A DNA stretch of 64,000 nt from Bacteroidales bacterium (GCA_012837935.1 DUQG01000045.1:1-64000), one strand, 5' to 3'; shown: positions 9,236 through 18,471, numbered from the stretch's first letter. Numbers and translations are program-made. Notes: a model not told the origin generated them from the letters alone.

Positions 9236-9385
9236 AAAGTTTGATGTTGGGTGTCGGATGTTCGGTTGTTTGGATGTTTGAATGGTTGGTTGTTCGATTG
9301 TTTGGATGTTATTTGGCTGCGTCGTTATTTGTTTCACGTTATTTAGTTGTTATTTGGTTGTTGTTTAGTTGTTTGATTTACATTG
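9236..9385. repeat. Degenerate T/G-rich tandem repeat
   Basis: The stretch is built of overlapping short words such as GTTGTTTGGATGTT, TGTTCGATTGTTTGG and GTTATTTGGTTGTT. There is no open reading frame of note. It lies between the divergent rpsF and porin promoters. It resembles the word-like repeats found in several other gaps of this window. Confidence 0.7.
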
Positions 9386-9460
9386 TTAAAAATTAACCTT
9401 AAAATTTGTCAAACGAGCAAAGTTTCAAAGCCAAAAAACAGGTTTTCCAATCTCATTTTG

Positions 9461-9468
9461 TATCTTTG
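9461..9468 (+). promoter_or_regulatory. -7 promoter element for the porin gene
   Basis: TATCTTTG, full match to TAnnTTTG, 31 bases before the ATG at 9499. The upstream in-frame ATG at 9406 precedes this element and is therefore not the likely start. Confidence 0.65.
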
Positions 9469-9498
9469 TCAATTATTTGTGAAATTAATTTCATTTGG

Positions 9499-11421
9499 AT
9501 GAAAAGATTTATAGTAACAATCATAATCATTATAAGCCTATTTGCTTTGTCAGCTCAAACTCAACCTAAGAAGCGATTTATCAAATCTTGGCATATTGAT
9601 GAGCAGTTGGCAATAGCGGATACTGTACCCGTAGATACGGCACACATCAATTATCAGGACAATAATATTATAGATAGATTAAGTATTGCCAATTCTTACA
9701 ATGGGAATTACGGTTCGCCGATTCAATCTAAAATTTATATCAAACGTTCGCAAGGCTCGGATTTTATGTTTGAGGATGCTTATAAACCGTATTTGATGGA
9801 TGCGCAGTCTGCAAAGTTTTATGATTCGTCGTTTCCTTTTACCAATTTGACTTATCTTACGGGCGGACCTGTAGGAAGGAAGGAGGAACATGTGAAGTTT
9901 CTTTTGGCGGTGAGTCCTTCTAAAAAAATGAATTTCGGAACGAATTTGGATTTTTTGTACTCGGTTGGACGGTTCAATAATCAGGCGGCACAGCGATTCT
10001 CGGGTAGTGTTTTCTGGCGTTACAGCGGAAAATATTATTCAGCTTATGCATTGGCGGCGGTAAATAATCATTTCAATCATGAGAGTGGCGGTCTGAGTAA
10101 TTTGGAAATGCTTAACAATCCGGATATTGACGTGGAAACGAAAGATATGCCTGTAAATATGCATGGTTATTCGGTTTTTCGGAAAAACACCTTCTTTTAT
10201 AATCACAGCTATGCCATTGGGATAAATAGAGAGATTAAAGTGGATGAAGATTCGGTGCGTTATGAATTTGTTCCGGTTACACGTTTTGGGCATTCTTTTA
10301 AGTTTGAAGAGATGAAAAAACGCTATTATGAACCTAGCGTGGTGCGGAATTTTTATGAGTTTACCGATTTAGGAGCGACTAATTCTGCAAATGATACGGC
10401 TGCTGTACGAACATTGAGCAATTTGTTTTCGGTAAATTTAGCTGAGGAGTTTAATCGTTGGATGAAATTTGGGCTTACGGGATATGTGGAAAATGAAATT
10501 CAGCAATTTATTTATGCGCAGGAAAGAGATTTTATGTCGCAGCCGACCATTTTAATGGATAGTTATCTTCCAATTGGTCAGGTAGTAAAGTCTAATACAC
10601 GGGTAGGTGGTATGATGTCGAAAGCGCAAGGTGCAAATTTTCGGTATAACTTTTTAGGTGATATTTATTTGATTGGTTATAAGTTGGGAGAGTTTCGACT
10701 GGAAGGAAAGGCGGTTGGGAATTTTAAACTAGGCAAAGAGCAGGTATCGTTAACTGCCAATGCTTTTGTCCGAAACGAAGAACCTTCTTTCTTTTTGCAA
10801 AACTATCATTCCACTCATTTCCGATGGAGTAATCATTTTACAAAAATGTACAAAACACATCTTGGCGGTGTGTTTGAATTACCAAAGCGAAAAACTAAGC
10901 TTCATGCGGCAGTAGAAAATATTACCAATTACATCTACTTCAATGAAAAGGGATTGCCGACACAGCATTCCGGAAATGTGCAGGTGTTTACGGTGGATTT
11001 GAAGCAAGGTGTGAGATTGGGAGTTTTTAATCTGGAAAACAACGTGGTGTATCAAGTAAGTTCTAATCAGGATGTGCTTCCACTGCCGACTTTGACATTG
11101 TTTCACAATTTATATTATTATGATAAGTGGTTTGTGGATTTGTATCCACAGATAGGTGTAAATGTGCGTTATCACACCAAGTATTTTGCACCTTCGTATA
11201 TGCCGGCGATTACACAGTTTTTCAATCAAAAAGAGGTGGAGGTCGGAAATTTTCCGGAAATAAATGCTTATGCGAACTTTCATTTGAAGCAGGCAAGAAT
11301 ATTTGTGAAATACAATAATATTGGTCGTTGGTTTATGAAAGAGTGGGGTTTCCACATGCCCGGATACCCGATAAATCCGCCTATGTTTAAGTTTGGATTG
11401 TCATGGAATTTTTATAATTAA
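9499..11421 (+). CDS. Putative outer-membrane porin (Porin_10-type)
   Basis: 640 residues from the ATG at 9499. A signal peptide (MKRFIVTIIIIISLFALSAQ) is followed by a long run of alternating polar/aromatic beta-strands and a C-terminal strand ending FGLSWNFYN, whose penultimate aromatic residue fits an outer-membrane barrel. Length, the early DNNIIDRLSIANSYNGN region and the TYLTGGPVGRKEEHVKFL region match the Bacteroidota 'putative porin' family (PF14121) as I know it. The substrate is unknown. The gene stands alone, with its own promoter; the next gene metA is 109 bases downstream across a repeat-like spacer. Confidence 0.85.
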   Translation: MKRFIVTIIIIISLFALSAQTQPKKRFIKSWHIDEQLAIADTVPVDTAHINYQDNNIIDRLSIANSYNGNYGSPIQSKIYIKRSQGSDFMFEDAYKPYLMDAQSAKFYDSSFPFTNLTYLTGGPVGRKEEHVKFLLAVSPSKKMNFGTNLDFLYSVGRFNNQAAQRFSGSVFWRYSGKYYSAYALAAVNNHFNHESGGLSNLEMLNNPDIDVETKDMPVNMHGYSVFRKNTFFYNHSYAIGINREIKVDEDSVRYEFVPVTRFGHSFKFEEMKKRYYEPSVVRNFYEFTDLGATNSANDTAAVRTLSNLFSVNLAEEFNRWMKFGLTGYVENEIQQFIYAQERDFMSQPTILMDSYLPIGQVVKSNTRVGGMMSKAQGANFRYNFLGDIYLIGYKLGEFRLEGKAVGNFKLGKEQVSLTANAFVRNEEPSFFLQNYHSTHFRWSNHFTKMYKTHLGGVFELPKRKTKLHAAVENITNYIYFNEKGLPTQHSGNVQVFTVDLKQGVRLGVFNLENNVVYQVSSNQDVLPLPTLTLFHNLYYYDKWFVDLYPQIGVNVRYHTKYFAPSYMPAITQFFNQKEVEVGNFPEINAYANFHLKQARIFVKYNNIGRWFMKEWGFHMPGYPINPPMFKFGLSWNFYN

Positions 11422-11525
11422 GTGGACGAGTGGACAAGAAGACGAGAATACAAATAAGCAAGTAAACAAGAAAACAAGCTTACTGCTTACTGCTTACTGA
11501 GAACTGAAAACTGCTAACTAAAAAA
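11422..11525. repeat. Degenerate word-like intergenic repeat
   Basis: Short related words run in series: GGACGAGTGGACAAGAAGACGAG, then AAGCAAGTAAACAAGAAAACAAG, then three copies of CTTACTG and paired GAACTGAAAACTG words. No coding potential or clear hairpin. The motif style matches other gaps here (9236-9385, 12449-12490, 37585-37634, 53635-53711). Confidence 0.65.
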
Positions 11526-11530
11526 TATAT

Positions 11531-12448
11531 ATGCCATTAAATATTCCCATAAATCTACCCGCTGTAGAAGCATTGCGCAAAGAGAATATCTTTGTGATGG
11601 ATTCCGAGCGAGCTGAAAGTCAGGAAATTAGACCGCTTAAGCTGTTGATAGTGAACTTAATGCCGTTAAAAATTACTACTGAGACTGATTTGATACGCTT
11701 GCTGTCAAACACGCCACTTCAAATGGAGGTTGATTTTCTTCGTATGGATTCACATACGCCTAAAAATACGCCGATAGAGCATATGATGGAATTTTATAAG
11801 CCTTTTGATGAGGTAGGTAAGTCCAAATACGATGGGATGATAGTAACAGGTGCACCGGTGGAACATTTGCCTTTCGAGGAGGTGAGTTACTGGAAAGAAT
11901 TGCAGGCGATTTTTGATTGGGGACAAAAAAATGTTACTTCTACGTTTTATATTTGCTGGGCGGCTCAGGCTGGTTTGTATCATTTTTACGGTGTGCCAAA
12001 ATATCCGCTCGAAGAAAAACTTTTCGGTGTTTATAAGCATACGGTTTTTGATAAACTAAACCCTCTTTTTCGTGGTTTCGATGATGTGTTTTATGTGCCA
12101 CATAGTCGCCATACGGAGATTAGACGTGAAGATATTCTTAAAGTTCCCGAATTAACTTTGCTTTCCGAATCGTTGGAAGCCGGAGTCTATATGGTTATGG
12201 CGCGAAGCGGAAGAGATATTTTTATTACCGGACATTCGGAGTATTCGCCTCGAACACTGGATACAGAGTACAAACGAGATTTGAAAAAAGGTTTACCCAT
12301 CCGGATGCCTGAAAATTACTATCTAAACGACAATCCTGAAAATGATCCGGTTGTGCGCTGGCGGAGTCATGCTAATTTGCTGTTTACCAATTGGCTTAAC
12401 TATTTTGTATATCAGGAAACGCCGTATGATTTGAGCGAGATTGAGTAG
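11531..12448 (+). CDS. metA: Homoserine O-acetyltransferase (MetA family)
   Basis: 305 residues, the usual MetA length. It acylates L-homoserine at the start of methionine synthesis. The catalytic triad is in place at the standard positions: Cys142 in FYICWAAQ, His235 and Glu237 in TGHSEYS. Residue 111 is Glu ([10 protein letters not shown]). In MetA proteins the residue at 111 is known to set the acyl donor: Gly for succinyl-CoA (Escherichia coli) and Glu for acetyl-CoA (Bacillus cereus). By that rule this is an acetyltransferase although many databases would name it a succinyltransferase. It stands alone; stop codon TAG, followed by a word-like repeat (12449-12490). Confidence 0.95.
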   Translation: MPLNIPINLPAVEALRKENIFVMDSERAESQEIRPLKLLIVNLMPLKITTETDLIRLLSNTPLQMEVDFLRMDSHTPKNTPIEHMMEFYKPFDEVGKSKYDGMIVTGAPVEHLPFEEVSYWKELQAIFDWGQKNVTSTFYICWAAQAGLYHFYGVPKYPLEEKLFGVYKHTVFDKLNPLFRGFDDVFYVPHSRHTEIRREDILKVPELTLLSESLEAGVYMVMARSGRDIFITGHSEYSPRTLDTEYKRDLKKGLPIRMPENYYLNDNPENDPVVRWRSHANLLFTNWLNYFVYQETPYDLSEIE

Positions 12449-12490
12449 TTTCACGTTTCACGTTCCAAGTTTCGCGTTTCATGTTTCTTG
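12449..12490. repeat. Short degenerate tandem repeat after metA
   Basis: Variants of the word TTTCACGTTTC / AAGTTTCGCGTTTCATG follow each other for about 40 bases directly after the metA stop. No open frame. Belongs to the same class of word-like spacer repeats seen elsewhere in the window. Confidence 0.55.
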
Positions 12491-12572
12491 TTTTGGAAGC
12501 GTGTTCGTTCGATTAGCAAAAAAAATAATTTATTTTTTCTAGAAAAATAGTTTGTGGTTTGAAAATTATTAC

Positions 12573-12580
12573 TACCTTTG
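12573..12580 (+). promoter_or_regulatory. -7 promoter element for tRNA-Leu
   Basis: TACCTTTG matches TAnnTTTG, and a TTTG at 12551-12554 sits 18 bases upstream at the right distance for the -33 element. The tRNA begins 23 bases downstream. Confidence 0.7.
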
Positions 12581-12603
12581 CACCCGTTATCAAAATACCA
12601 CCT

Positions 12604-12685
12604 GCGGTCGTGGCGTAATTGGTAGCCGCGCTAGACTTAGGATCTAGTGCCGAGAGGCGTGGGGGTTCGAGTCCCTTCGACCGCA
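12604..12685 (+). tRNA. tRNA-Leu (anticodon UAG)
   Basis: An 82-base class II tRNA. The acceptor stem is GCGGTCG/CGACCGC, the anticodon stem CTAGA/TCTAG encloses the 7-base loop CTTAGGA with anticodon TAG (reads CUA and related Leu codons), the long variable arm TGCCGAGAGGCGT fits leucine, and the T arm GGGGGTTCGAGTCCC is canonical. The 3' CCA is not encoded. A promoter lies just upstream and a terminator just downstream, so it is a single-gene unit. Confidence 0.97.
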
Positions 12686-12686
12686 C

Positions 12687-12725
12687 AAAAGCACCTTTTA
12701 GAGAAATCTGAAAGGTGCTTTTTTT
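12687..12725 (+). terminator. Intrinsic terminator after tRNA-Leu
   Basis: AAAAGCACCTTT pairs with AAAGGTGCTTTT around a 12-base loop, followed by an uninterrupted T run, one base past the tRNA. Confidence 0.9.
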
Positions 12726-12729
12726 GTGT

Positions 12730-13059
12730 TGTTGGAAGTCTTAGGATGTTTTTATGTGGTTTTGAAAATAACTTTCAATAATCAAGATAAACACTCTAAA
12801 TGCTGTATTGACTGAAAATCAGTGTATTGAAAGAGAGCTCTGCGATAGTAGGATTAATTAAGTTCTAAAAATTAATAAAAAGGTTTGAATTTATTGAATT
12901 TTTTAAGAATAAATATCGTATATTTATAGGAAATTTTACAACTTGATGAATTCGGCAGACTTATCAGGATGTAATTTTTATTAAATAAAGAAAAACAACA
13001 ATAAAATAGTCAAAACCATATACGGTTTTACATTTAAATTATTAATTAACTTAATTTTC
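12730..13059. other. Upstream region of the glycan-use locus, no gene seen
   Basis: About 330 bases of A/T-rich sequence. It holds an inverted repeat, CTTTCAATA (12772-12780) with TATTGAAAG (12825-12833), enclosing a second small palindrome (ACTGAAAATCAGT, about 12811-12823), and a hairpin AAAACC/GGTTTT (13012-13029) shortly before the GH85 start. No exact TAnnTTTG was found, so the locus may use another sigma factor or a regulator-dependent promoter. No sensor/regulator gene is adjacent. Confidence 0.5.
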
Positions 13060-16000
13060 ATGAGAAACAATTTTTACTTAAAATTAGTAGCTTTGCTACT
13101 GTGTTTCGGAAGTTTTTCTATGAGTGCACAGCAGTCACCTACGGCTTCCAAAGAGATTTTTGATTGGACACCCTATGAGGATTCCAAGATGCTACAACTG
13201 TTCTATGATGTACTACAGGATGGAAGAAACTATCCGACAGAGGCTGAAATTAGAAACACGTTCGGCTTCGATATGGAGTTTTCACGTTCACACGTCCGTC
13301 CTGCGAATATAATGTACAATCAGGACAAGCAAGTGGATAAAACCATTAATCCAAAACGTAAACTTTGGATGAACCTTCCGGGAGGAATCGGTAAAGGAAA
13401 CGGCGGTTATCCATCTTCTCTGTTTAATAATGACGTGTATTCAATGTGGCAATACACACATCTTTTCGGCTCTTGGAACCACGGTGTTTTCCAAGCCCCG
13501 GGTTCTTGGGGCGATGCGGCTCACAAACACGGTACAGATATTTTTAGTGGTATTAAATTTTTCGAGTCTTGGACTCTGGGTAGTGGCGATAAGGCTTATT
13601 CAAAACTTATCACTGAAAAAAATAGTGACGGTACATATAAATATGCCGAACCTATGATTAATATCTTTATGTATATGGGACTTGATGGAATTAACTATAA
13701 CTGGGAAGATAATAGTTACACAAATGCTGATGTGATTGCTTTCCATAAAGAACTATTCCGCATAGCCAAAGAAAAAGGTTTTGATAATTTTCATATCGGT
13801 CTTTATACTCAGAATTCAGGTCTTACTGCCTTTAATGCAAAAGCATTGTATTATGGACATGATCCGCATGACAAAACGATTGACTTGATGCTTAACTACT
13901 CTAATGGTGATTTTGCATCAGGAAGTACAGTAAACTCTATTAATGCTGCGAAAGCTATAAACCCGAACGAGATTAATGCTTATCAAGGTGTTTGGATTGT
14001 TGGGATGGACAGAGATTGGCCTGCTATGAATCGAGATACTCATAAAGAGATGAACTTATGTCTATGGGGTGAGCACGGACAAAGCCGTTTTATGAGTTAC
14101 AATTCGGGAACGGATGGATATGATATCCAAGAAAATTATCAAAAACTTCTTGAAAGAGGTTTCTCAGGAGGTAATCGTAATCCGGCCAAACGTCCTCCAT
14201 TATCGAATACAGGAAATAATTGGGAAAAATCTGGAAATAAAGAACCTCTTTCAACTTTTGGTGGTTTGGCAAGCTTTATTGCAGAGAGACCAACTGTACA
14301 AGGTAAATTGCCTTTTTGGACAAATTTTCAATTAGGAAACGGTGAACGTTATAACTTTAGAGGTAAAAAAACGTTCGGAAACTGGTACGATATGGGCGCA
14401 CAAGACTATCAGCCAACTTATCGTTGGTTGGTGTATGATGCTAATACTACCAATGTTTCTACAGCTATTGAACCTAAATATACTCATCGTGATGCTTACA
14501 CAGGTGGTTCTACGCTTGAATTGACAGGAAATGTAACAGCTACAGGAACTGACATTGTGCTATATCGTACAGATTTAGAAATTAGTGCAACAAATCCACA
14601 AGTAAAAGTAGCTGTTAAGACTTATAAAGAAGGCGTTACTCCAACTAACCTATATGTAATTCTTAAAAAGAAAGACAATAACACTTGGCACGAAATTCCT
14701 GTAGGAAGCACTAATGGTAAAACATGGGAAGAGATGACCTTACCTATGACAGGATTTGCAACAGGTGACTTTATTGAGTATATTGGTTTACGTGTAAAAG
14801 GTTCATCAACTGAGCCATATCAAATCTATGTTGGAAAATTAGCACTTACTGACGATAGACAAATAAAAGATGTGTCGCCTGTTGAAGAGCTTATAGTAGA
14901 AGTAAAACGTGAGACTCAAAAATCTATGGCGTTGAAGCTGAATTGGAAAATAGAACCCTTGACACTTTCTGAACGTGCAAAGAAAACGGGATTAGTTTAT
15001 AATGACGAAGGCAATGTTTCTCATTTTGAAGTTATGTATAAAAACGGTGAAGACGGCAGAATTTCTCAACTAGCAAGTACTTCTACTTGGTCAGCTTATG
15101 TGGGTGATCTTGAGTTTGAGGATAATAATGGTGTAGATGTGCCTTATGTCGGTGTTCGCTCTGTATCTGTAGATGGTAAAACTTATTCGCCGGTTGTATG
15201 GGTACAAGTTCCACGGGCTGCATCAAATCAACTTCCGGAATATATAAAAGATGTATACTGTACATCCGAAATTAATCCGGATGCGGAGGGTACAGATATT
15301 GCCCTAGTACAACGTTACTTAACAGAGGTTAAAACTACAGGATTAGAGCACAATTTGAACTACACTGCAAATGCACCTGTAGCAGATGGCTCACAATATC
15401 AAAGTGCTATTGACCATTCGTTTACTGTGGCTCAAGGTCAAACATTTAACTTCTTCTTCAAAGCTTTCGATACAACTAACTCAACATGGCCTGATAAAGA
15501 CGGCAAACAACAACCAAAAGTAGATGGTCTTCGATGGTGTTTCGCAAAAGCATATATTGACTGGGATAAAAACGGTGATTTTGACACTTTAACTGAAGAG
15601 GTATTTGATTTGGGTACAGTTAGAGCAGGAACACCTGAATTTGAAACTACCGGCGTTACTCGTCAGTTTACAGTTCCTGAAAATGCTAATCCGGGACAAA
15701 GCCGTTTGCGTATTGTATTCAGTGATGCTTGGTTTACACACCCAGGTCCATGTGGACAGACAGCAAAAGGCTTTAGTATTGACTTTACTGTAAATATTAC
15801 CGGTAACAATCCACCAAAAGTAACAGAAGATACTCGCGACCAAGGTATAGCAGATGAGCCGGATGGAGTTCGCGGTGGAACAAGCGTTGAAAGAATTTTT
15901 GACGGCGGTGCAAGTGCCGTTTCAAGATTCTATCCTAATCCGGTAGAAACTATTGTTAACTTTGAAAACACACAACAAGTTTGGATTTACACCATTGACG

Positions 16001-16128
16001 GTAAATTAGTTTTCACTCAAAAAGGTAATTTGGAAACTGTGAATCTATCTCATCTAAATAGAGGAATCTATATGGTTAAAATGTTAAACAACAATGTTGT
16101 TCGCAGTGCTAAAATGCAGAAAAGATAA
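13060..16128 (+). CDS. GH85 endo-beta-N-acetylglucosaminidase with GEVED and T9SS domains (paralogue 1)
   Basis: 1022 residues. GH85 enzymes cut between the two core GlcNAc residues of N-glycans by substrate-assisted catalysis. Signal peptide to about residue 24 (SMSAQ); GH85 catalytic barrel about 30-460; the catalytic Asn-x-Glu is N214-W-E216 (DGINYNWED), and a Tyr-bearing strand (HIGLYTQN) and HGQSRFMSY follow in the expected order. Beta-sandwich domains come next, then a GEVED domain (about 800-920, AYIDWDKNGDFD) and a C-terminal T9SS type A sorting domain (SRFYPNPVET ... GIYMVKMLNN). It should be exported by the T9SS and anchored on the cell surface. It is the most divergent of the three GH85 paralogues here, with NWE rather than NSE and no LamG-like domain. 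First gene of the + strand locus. Confidence 0.9.
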   Translation: MRNNFYLKLVALLLCFGSFSMSAQQSPTASKEIFDWTPYEDSKMLQLFYDVLQDGRNYPTEAEIRNTFGFDMEFSRSHVRPANIMYNQDKQVDKTINPKRKLWMNLPGGIGKGNGGYPSSLFNNDVYSMWQYTHLFGSWNHGVFQAPGSWGDAAHKHGTDIFSGIKFFESWTLGSGDKAYSKLITEKNSDGTYKYAEPMINIFMYMGLDGINYNWEDNSYTNADVIAFHKELFRIAKEKGFDNFHIGLYTQNSGLTAFNAKALYYGHDPHDKTIDLMLNYSNGDFASGSTVNSINAAKAINPNEINAYQGVWIVGMDRDWPAMNRDTHKEMNLCLWGEHGQSRFMSYNSGTDGYDIQENYQKLLERGFSGGNRNPAKRPPLSNTGNNWEKSGNKEPLSTFGGLASFIAERPTVQGKLPFWTNFQLGNGERYNFRGKKTFGNWYDMGAQDYQPTYRWLVYDANTTNVSTAIEPKYTHRDAYTGGSTLELTGNVTATGTDIVLYRTDLEISATNPQVKVAVKTYKEGVTPTNLYVILKKKDNNTWHEIPVGSTNGKTWEEMTLPMTGFATGDFIEYIGLRVKGSSTEPYQIYVGKLALTDDRQIKDVSPVEELIVEVKRETQKSMALKLNWKIEPLTLSERAKKTGLVYNDEGNVSHFEVMYKNGEDGRISQLASTSTWSAYVGDLEFEDNNGVDVPYVGVRSVSVDGKTYSPVVWVQVPRAASNQLPEYIKDVYCTSEINPDAEGTDIALVQRYLTEVKTTGLEHNLNYTANAPVADGSQYQSAIDHSFTVAQGQTFNFFFKAFDTTNSTWPDKDGKQQPKVDGLRWCFAKAYIDWDKNGDFDTLTEEVFDLGTVRAGTPEFETTGVTRQFTVPENANPGQSRLRIVFSDAWFTHPGPCGQTAKGFSIDFTVNITGNNPPKVTEDTRDQGIADEPDGVRGGTSVERIFDGGASAVSRFYPNPVETIVNFENTQQVWIYTIDGKLVFTQKGNLETVNLSHLNRGIYMVKMLNNNVVRSAKMQKR

Positions 16129-16146
16129 TTAATTTCGAAAAAAAGC

Positions 16147-16180
16147 TACAGTTGGTTGCCTGAAAAGGCAACTGACTGTA
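16147..16180 (+). terminator. Hairpin after GH85 paralogue 1
   Basis: TACAGTTGGTTGCC pairs with GGCAACTGACTGTA (one wobble, one mismatch) around TGAAAA. No clean T run follows, so this may be an mRNA-processing or stability hairpin rather than a full terminator. Confidence 0.55.
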
Positions 16181-16233
16181 AATTAATTCAATAAACTTTT
16201 TATTTTTTACTAACAATTTAAATGAAAAACAAA

Positions 16234-17295
16234 ATGAAAAAAATTACTTTTTTAAGCTTATTCGTAAGCATGTTTATTGTGTCGGTAAATGCACAAAATT
16301 ATTTTACCGGTTATGGATCAAATGAGCACGGAGGTAGATACTTAACTAGTATTACCTGTGAAAAAAATGGTGTAGAGTATCTTACTTTTGAAGTAAATCA
16401 AACAATCAATGATGGTGACAATGATGCCGTTTACTTTGATATGACAGGTACTATTATTGAAGTTGAAGCGGGAGATGAACTGACGTTCAAATACGATTGG
16501 AAAGGTGAATGGATGCACAACATCATTTACGTTGACTGGAACAACGATGGGACTTTTTCAACAGATGGTGACGAAGAACGTATTGGGTTCAATGGCGAAG
16601 TTAATAACAGTCAAATGACGTTGCCAATTGTTTACACTATTCCTGCAGACAAAGCACCCGGCGACTATCGCATCCGTATGATGGTTGACTGGGTAGCTTA
16701 TGATGACAATCCAGGTTTTAGCGGACAGAGTACCAATGTGAATGAACTTGGTACTAAAGAACCAATTGGACGTAATGGTGGATCTGTAGTGGACGCAGTA
16801 TTACGTATTAGTGCAGGAACTGAACCTGTAGCAACTCCGGTAATTACTCCGGCATCAGGTGAGTATACAACAGCACAAGAAATTACTATTACTACTGCTA
16901 CTGAGGGTGCATCTATTTATTATACGCTTGATGGTAGTACTCCAAGTGCTGCTTCTACAGCCTATACTGCACCTTTCACATTAAGCCAAAGTTGCTTTGT
17001 TAAGGCTATTGCAGTAAAAGAAGGAATGCAAGATAGTGAGGTAGCAGTTGCTATATATACATTTACACTTGCAAGTGTAAATGATGTTGATGCTAACAAA
17101 ACCTACACTTTCTTTGACGGTAATACTTTGAATGTGGTAGGAGTAGAGGCAGGAACTTCAATTGCTGTGTATTCTGTTGCAGGTAAGTTGTTGGTTGATG
17201 AAGTAGCTTCCGGTTCTACACATACTATCAATGGCTTAGCAAATGGTGTATATCTAGTAAAAGCAGGTGCTAAAACTTTGAAAGTAGTTAAATAA
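16234..17295 (+). CDS. Secreted GEVED / chitobiase-C-terminal-like / T9SS protein, copy 1
   Basis: 353 residues from the ATG at 16234 (an ATG 4 codons upstream at 16222 is not conserved in the sister copy). Signal peptide ends VSVNAQ. A GEVED domain follows (about 30-190, VDWNNDGTFSTDGDEERIGF ... DYRIRMMVDW), then a domain resembling the C-terminal domain of chitobiase/beta-hexosaminidase (about 195-270, VATPVITPASGEYTT ... IYYTLDGSTPS) and a T9SS sorting domain (GTSIAVYSVAGKLL ... NGVYLVKAGAKTLKVVK). No enzyme signature; a surface glycan-binding role is a reasonable guess. Tandem paralogue of the next gene: the first about 86 bases and last 468 bases are nearly identical between the two, while the GEVED part has diverged. 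Confidence 0.8.
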   Translation: MKKITFLSLFVSMFIVSVNAQNYFTGYGSNEHGGRYLTSITCEKNGVEYLTFEVNQTINDGDNDAVYFDMTGTIIEVEAGDELTFKYDWKGEWMHNIIYVDWNNDGTFSTDGDEERIGFNGEVNNSQMTLPIVYTIPADKAPGDYRIRMMVDWVAYDDNPGFSGQSTNVNELGTKEPIGRNGGSVVDAVLRISAGTEPVATPVITPASGEYTTAQEITITTATEGASIYYTLDGSTPSAASTAYTAPFTLSQSCFVKAIAVKEGMQDSEVAVAIYTFTLASVNDVDANKTYTFFDGNTLNVVGVEAGTSIAVYSVAGKLLVDEVASGSTHTINGLANGVYLVKAGAKTLKVVK

Positions 17296-17310
17296 CATTT
17301 TATAATTTGA

Positions 17311-17340
17311 TTTCTTGAAGCTCTTTGGAGCTTCAAGAAA
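17311..17340 (+). terminator. Hairpin between the tandem GEVED genes
   Basis: TTTCTTGAAGCTC pairs perfectly with GAGCTTCAAGAAA around TTTG, followed by TTTTG. A compact 13-bp stem 16 bases past the stop; could terminate or attenuate before copy 2. Confidence 0.7.
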
Positions 17341-17382
17341 TTTTGATGAATTGTTGATGTAACTATTAATAAGAAAAACAAA

Positions 17383-18411
17383 ATGAAAAAAATTACTTTT
17401 TTAAGCTTATTCGTAAGCATGTTTATTGTGTCGGTAAATGCACAAAATTATTTTACCGATTATGGCGAAATTACGCGTACAGACAGAGCCTTAACTAGTA
17501 TTTCCTGCGAAAAAAATGGTGCAGAGTATCGTTTTTTTGAAGTAAATCAAGCTGATGCTGGTACTATTTACTTTGATATGACAGATGTTATTATTGAAGT
17601 TGAAGCGGGAGATGAGCTGACGTTCAAATACGATTGGACTGGTTACTGGATGCACAACGTTATTTATGTTGACTGGAACAACGATGGAGTTTTTTCAACT
17701 GATGATGATACAGAGCTTATCGGTTTGAATGGAGAAGATGCTGAACATGAGATGGAAAAACCAATTATTTACACGCTTCCGGCTGATAAAGAACCCGGCG
17801 ATTACCGCATTCGTATGATGGTGGATTGGGTAGTAGATGGTCATAGTACAAACATCAACTCATTAGGGGATAAACAGCCCATTGCACGTAATGGTGGATC
17901 TGTGGTAGATGCTACTTTGCGTGTTAAAGGTACACAAGAAACTGTAGCAACTCCGGTAATTACTCCGGCATCAGGTGAGTATACAACAGCACAAGAGATT
18001 ACTATTACTACTGCTACTGAGGGTGCATCTATTTATTATACGCTTGATGGTAGTACTCCAAGTGCAGCATCTACAGCTTATACCGCACCTTTCTCATTAA
18101 GCCAAAGTTGCTTTGTTAAGGCTATTGCAGTAAAAGAAGGAATGCAAGATAGTGAGATAGCATCTGCTATATATACATTTACACTTGCAAGTGTAAATGA
18201 TGTTGATGCTAACAAAATCTATACTTTCTTTGACGGTAATACTTTGAATGTGGTAGGAGTAGAGGCAGGAACTTCAATTGCTGTGTATTCTGTTGCAGGT
18301 AAGTTGTTGGTTGATGAAGTAGCTTCCGATTCTACACATACTATTAATGGCTTAGCAAATGATGTATATCTAGTAAAAGCAGGAACTAAAACATTGAAAG
18401 TAGTTAAATAA
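17383..18411 (+). CDS. Secreted GEVED / chitobiase-C-terminal-like / T9SS protein, copy 2
   Basis: 342 residues with the same architecture as copy 1: signal peptide (ends VNAQ), GEVED domain (about 30-180, NVIYVDWNNDGVFSTDDDTELIG), chitobiase-C-terminal-like domain (about 185-260) and T9SS sorting domain. The signal peptide is identical to copy 1 at the nucleotide level, and the 468 bases from GTAGCAACTCCGG to the stop are of the same length and about 95% identical. The GEVED part differs by substitutions and small deletions. Probably a surface protein of the glycan locus; exact function not known. Confidence 0.8.
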   Translation: MKKITFLSLFVSMFIVSVNAQNYFTDYGEITRTDRALTSISCEKNGAEYRFFEVNQADAGTIYFDMTDVIIEVEAGDELTFKYDWTGYWMHNVIYVDWNNDGVFSTDDDTELIGLNGEDAEHEMEKPIIYTLPADKEPGDYRIRMMVDWVVDGHSTNINSLGDKQPIARNGGSVVDATLRVKGTQETVATPVITPASGEYTTAQEITITTATEGASIYYTLDGSTPSAASTAYTAPFSLSQSCFVKAIAVKEGMQDSEIASAIYTFTLASVNDVDANKIYTFFDGNTLNVVGVEAGTSIAVYSVAGKLLVDEVASDSTHTINGLANDVYLVKAGTKTLKVVK

Positions 18412-18420
18412 TTTTTTATG

Positions 18421-18457
18421 AAGTAGTCGCTATTCTTCTGAAAGATGGCGGCTACTT
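18421..18457 (+). terminator. Intrinsic terminator after GEVED copy 2
   Basis: A 13-bp stem (AAGTAGTCGCTAT with ATGGCGGCTACTT, two wobbles) around an 11-base loop, followed by TATTTTTATA. It begins 9 bases past the stop. Confidence 0.75.
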
Positions 18458-18471
18458 TATTTTTATATGAT

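Noticed and set aside
12900..13059. Riboswitch ahead of the GH85 locus
   Set aside because: No known aptamer pattern; only small A/T-rich hairpins are seen.
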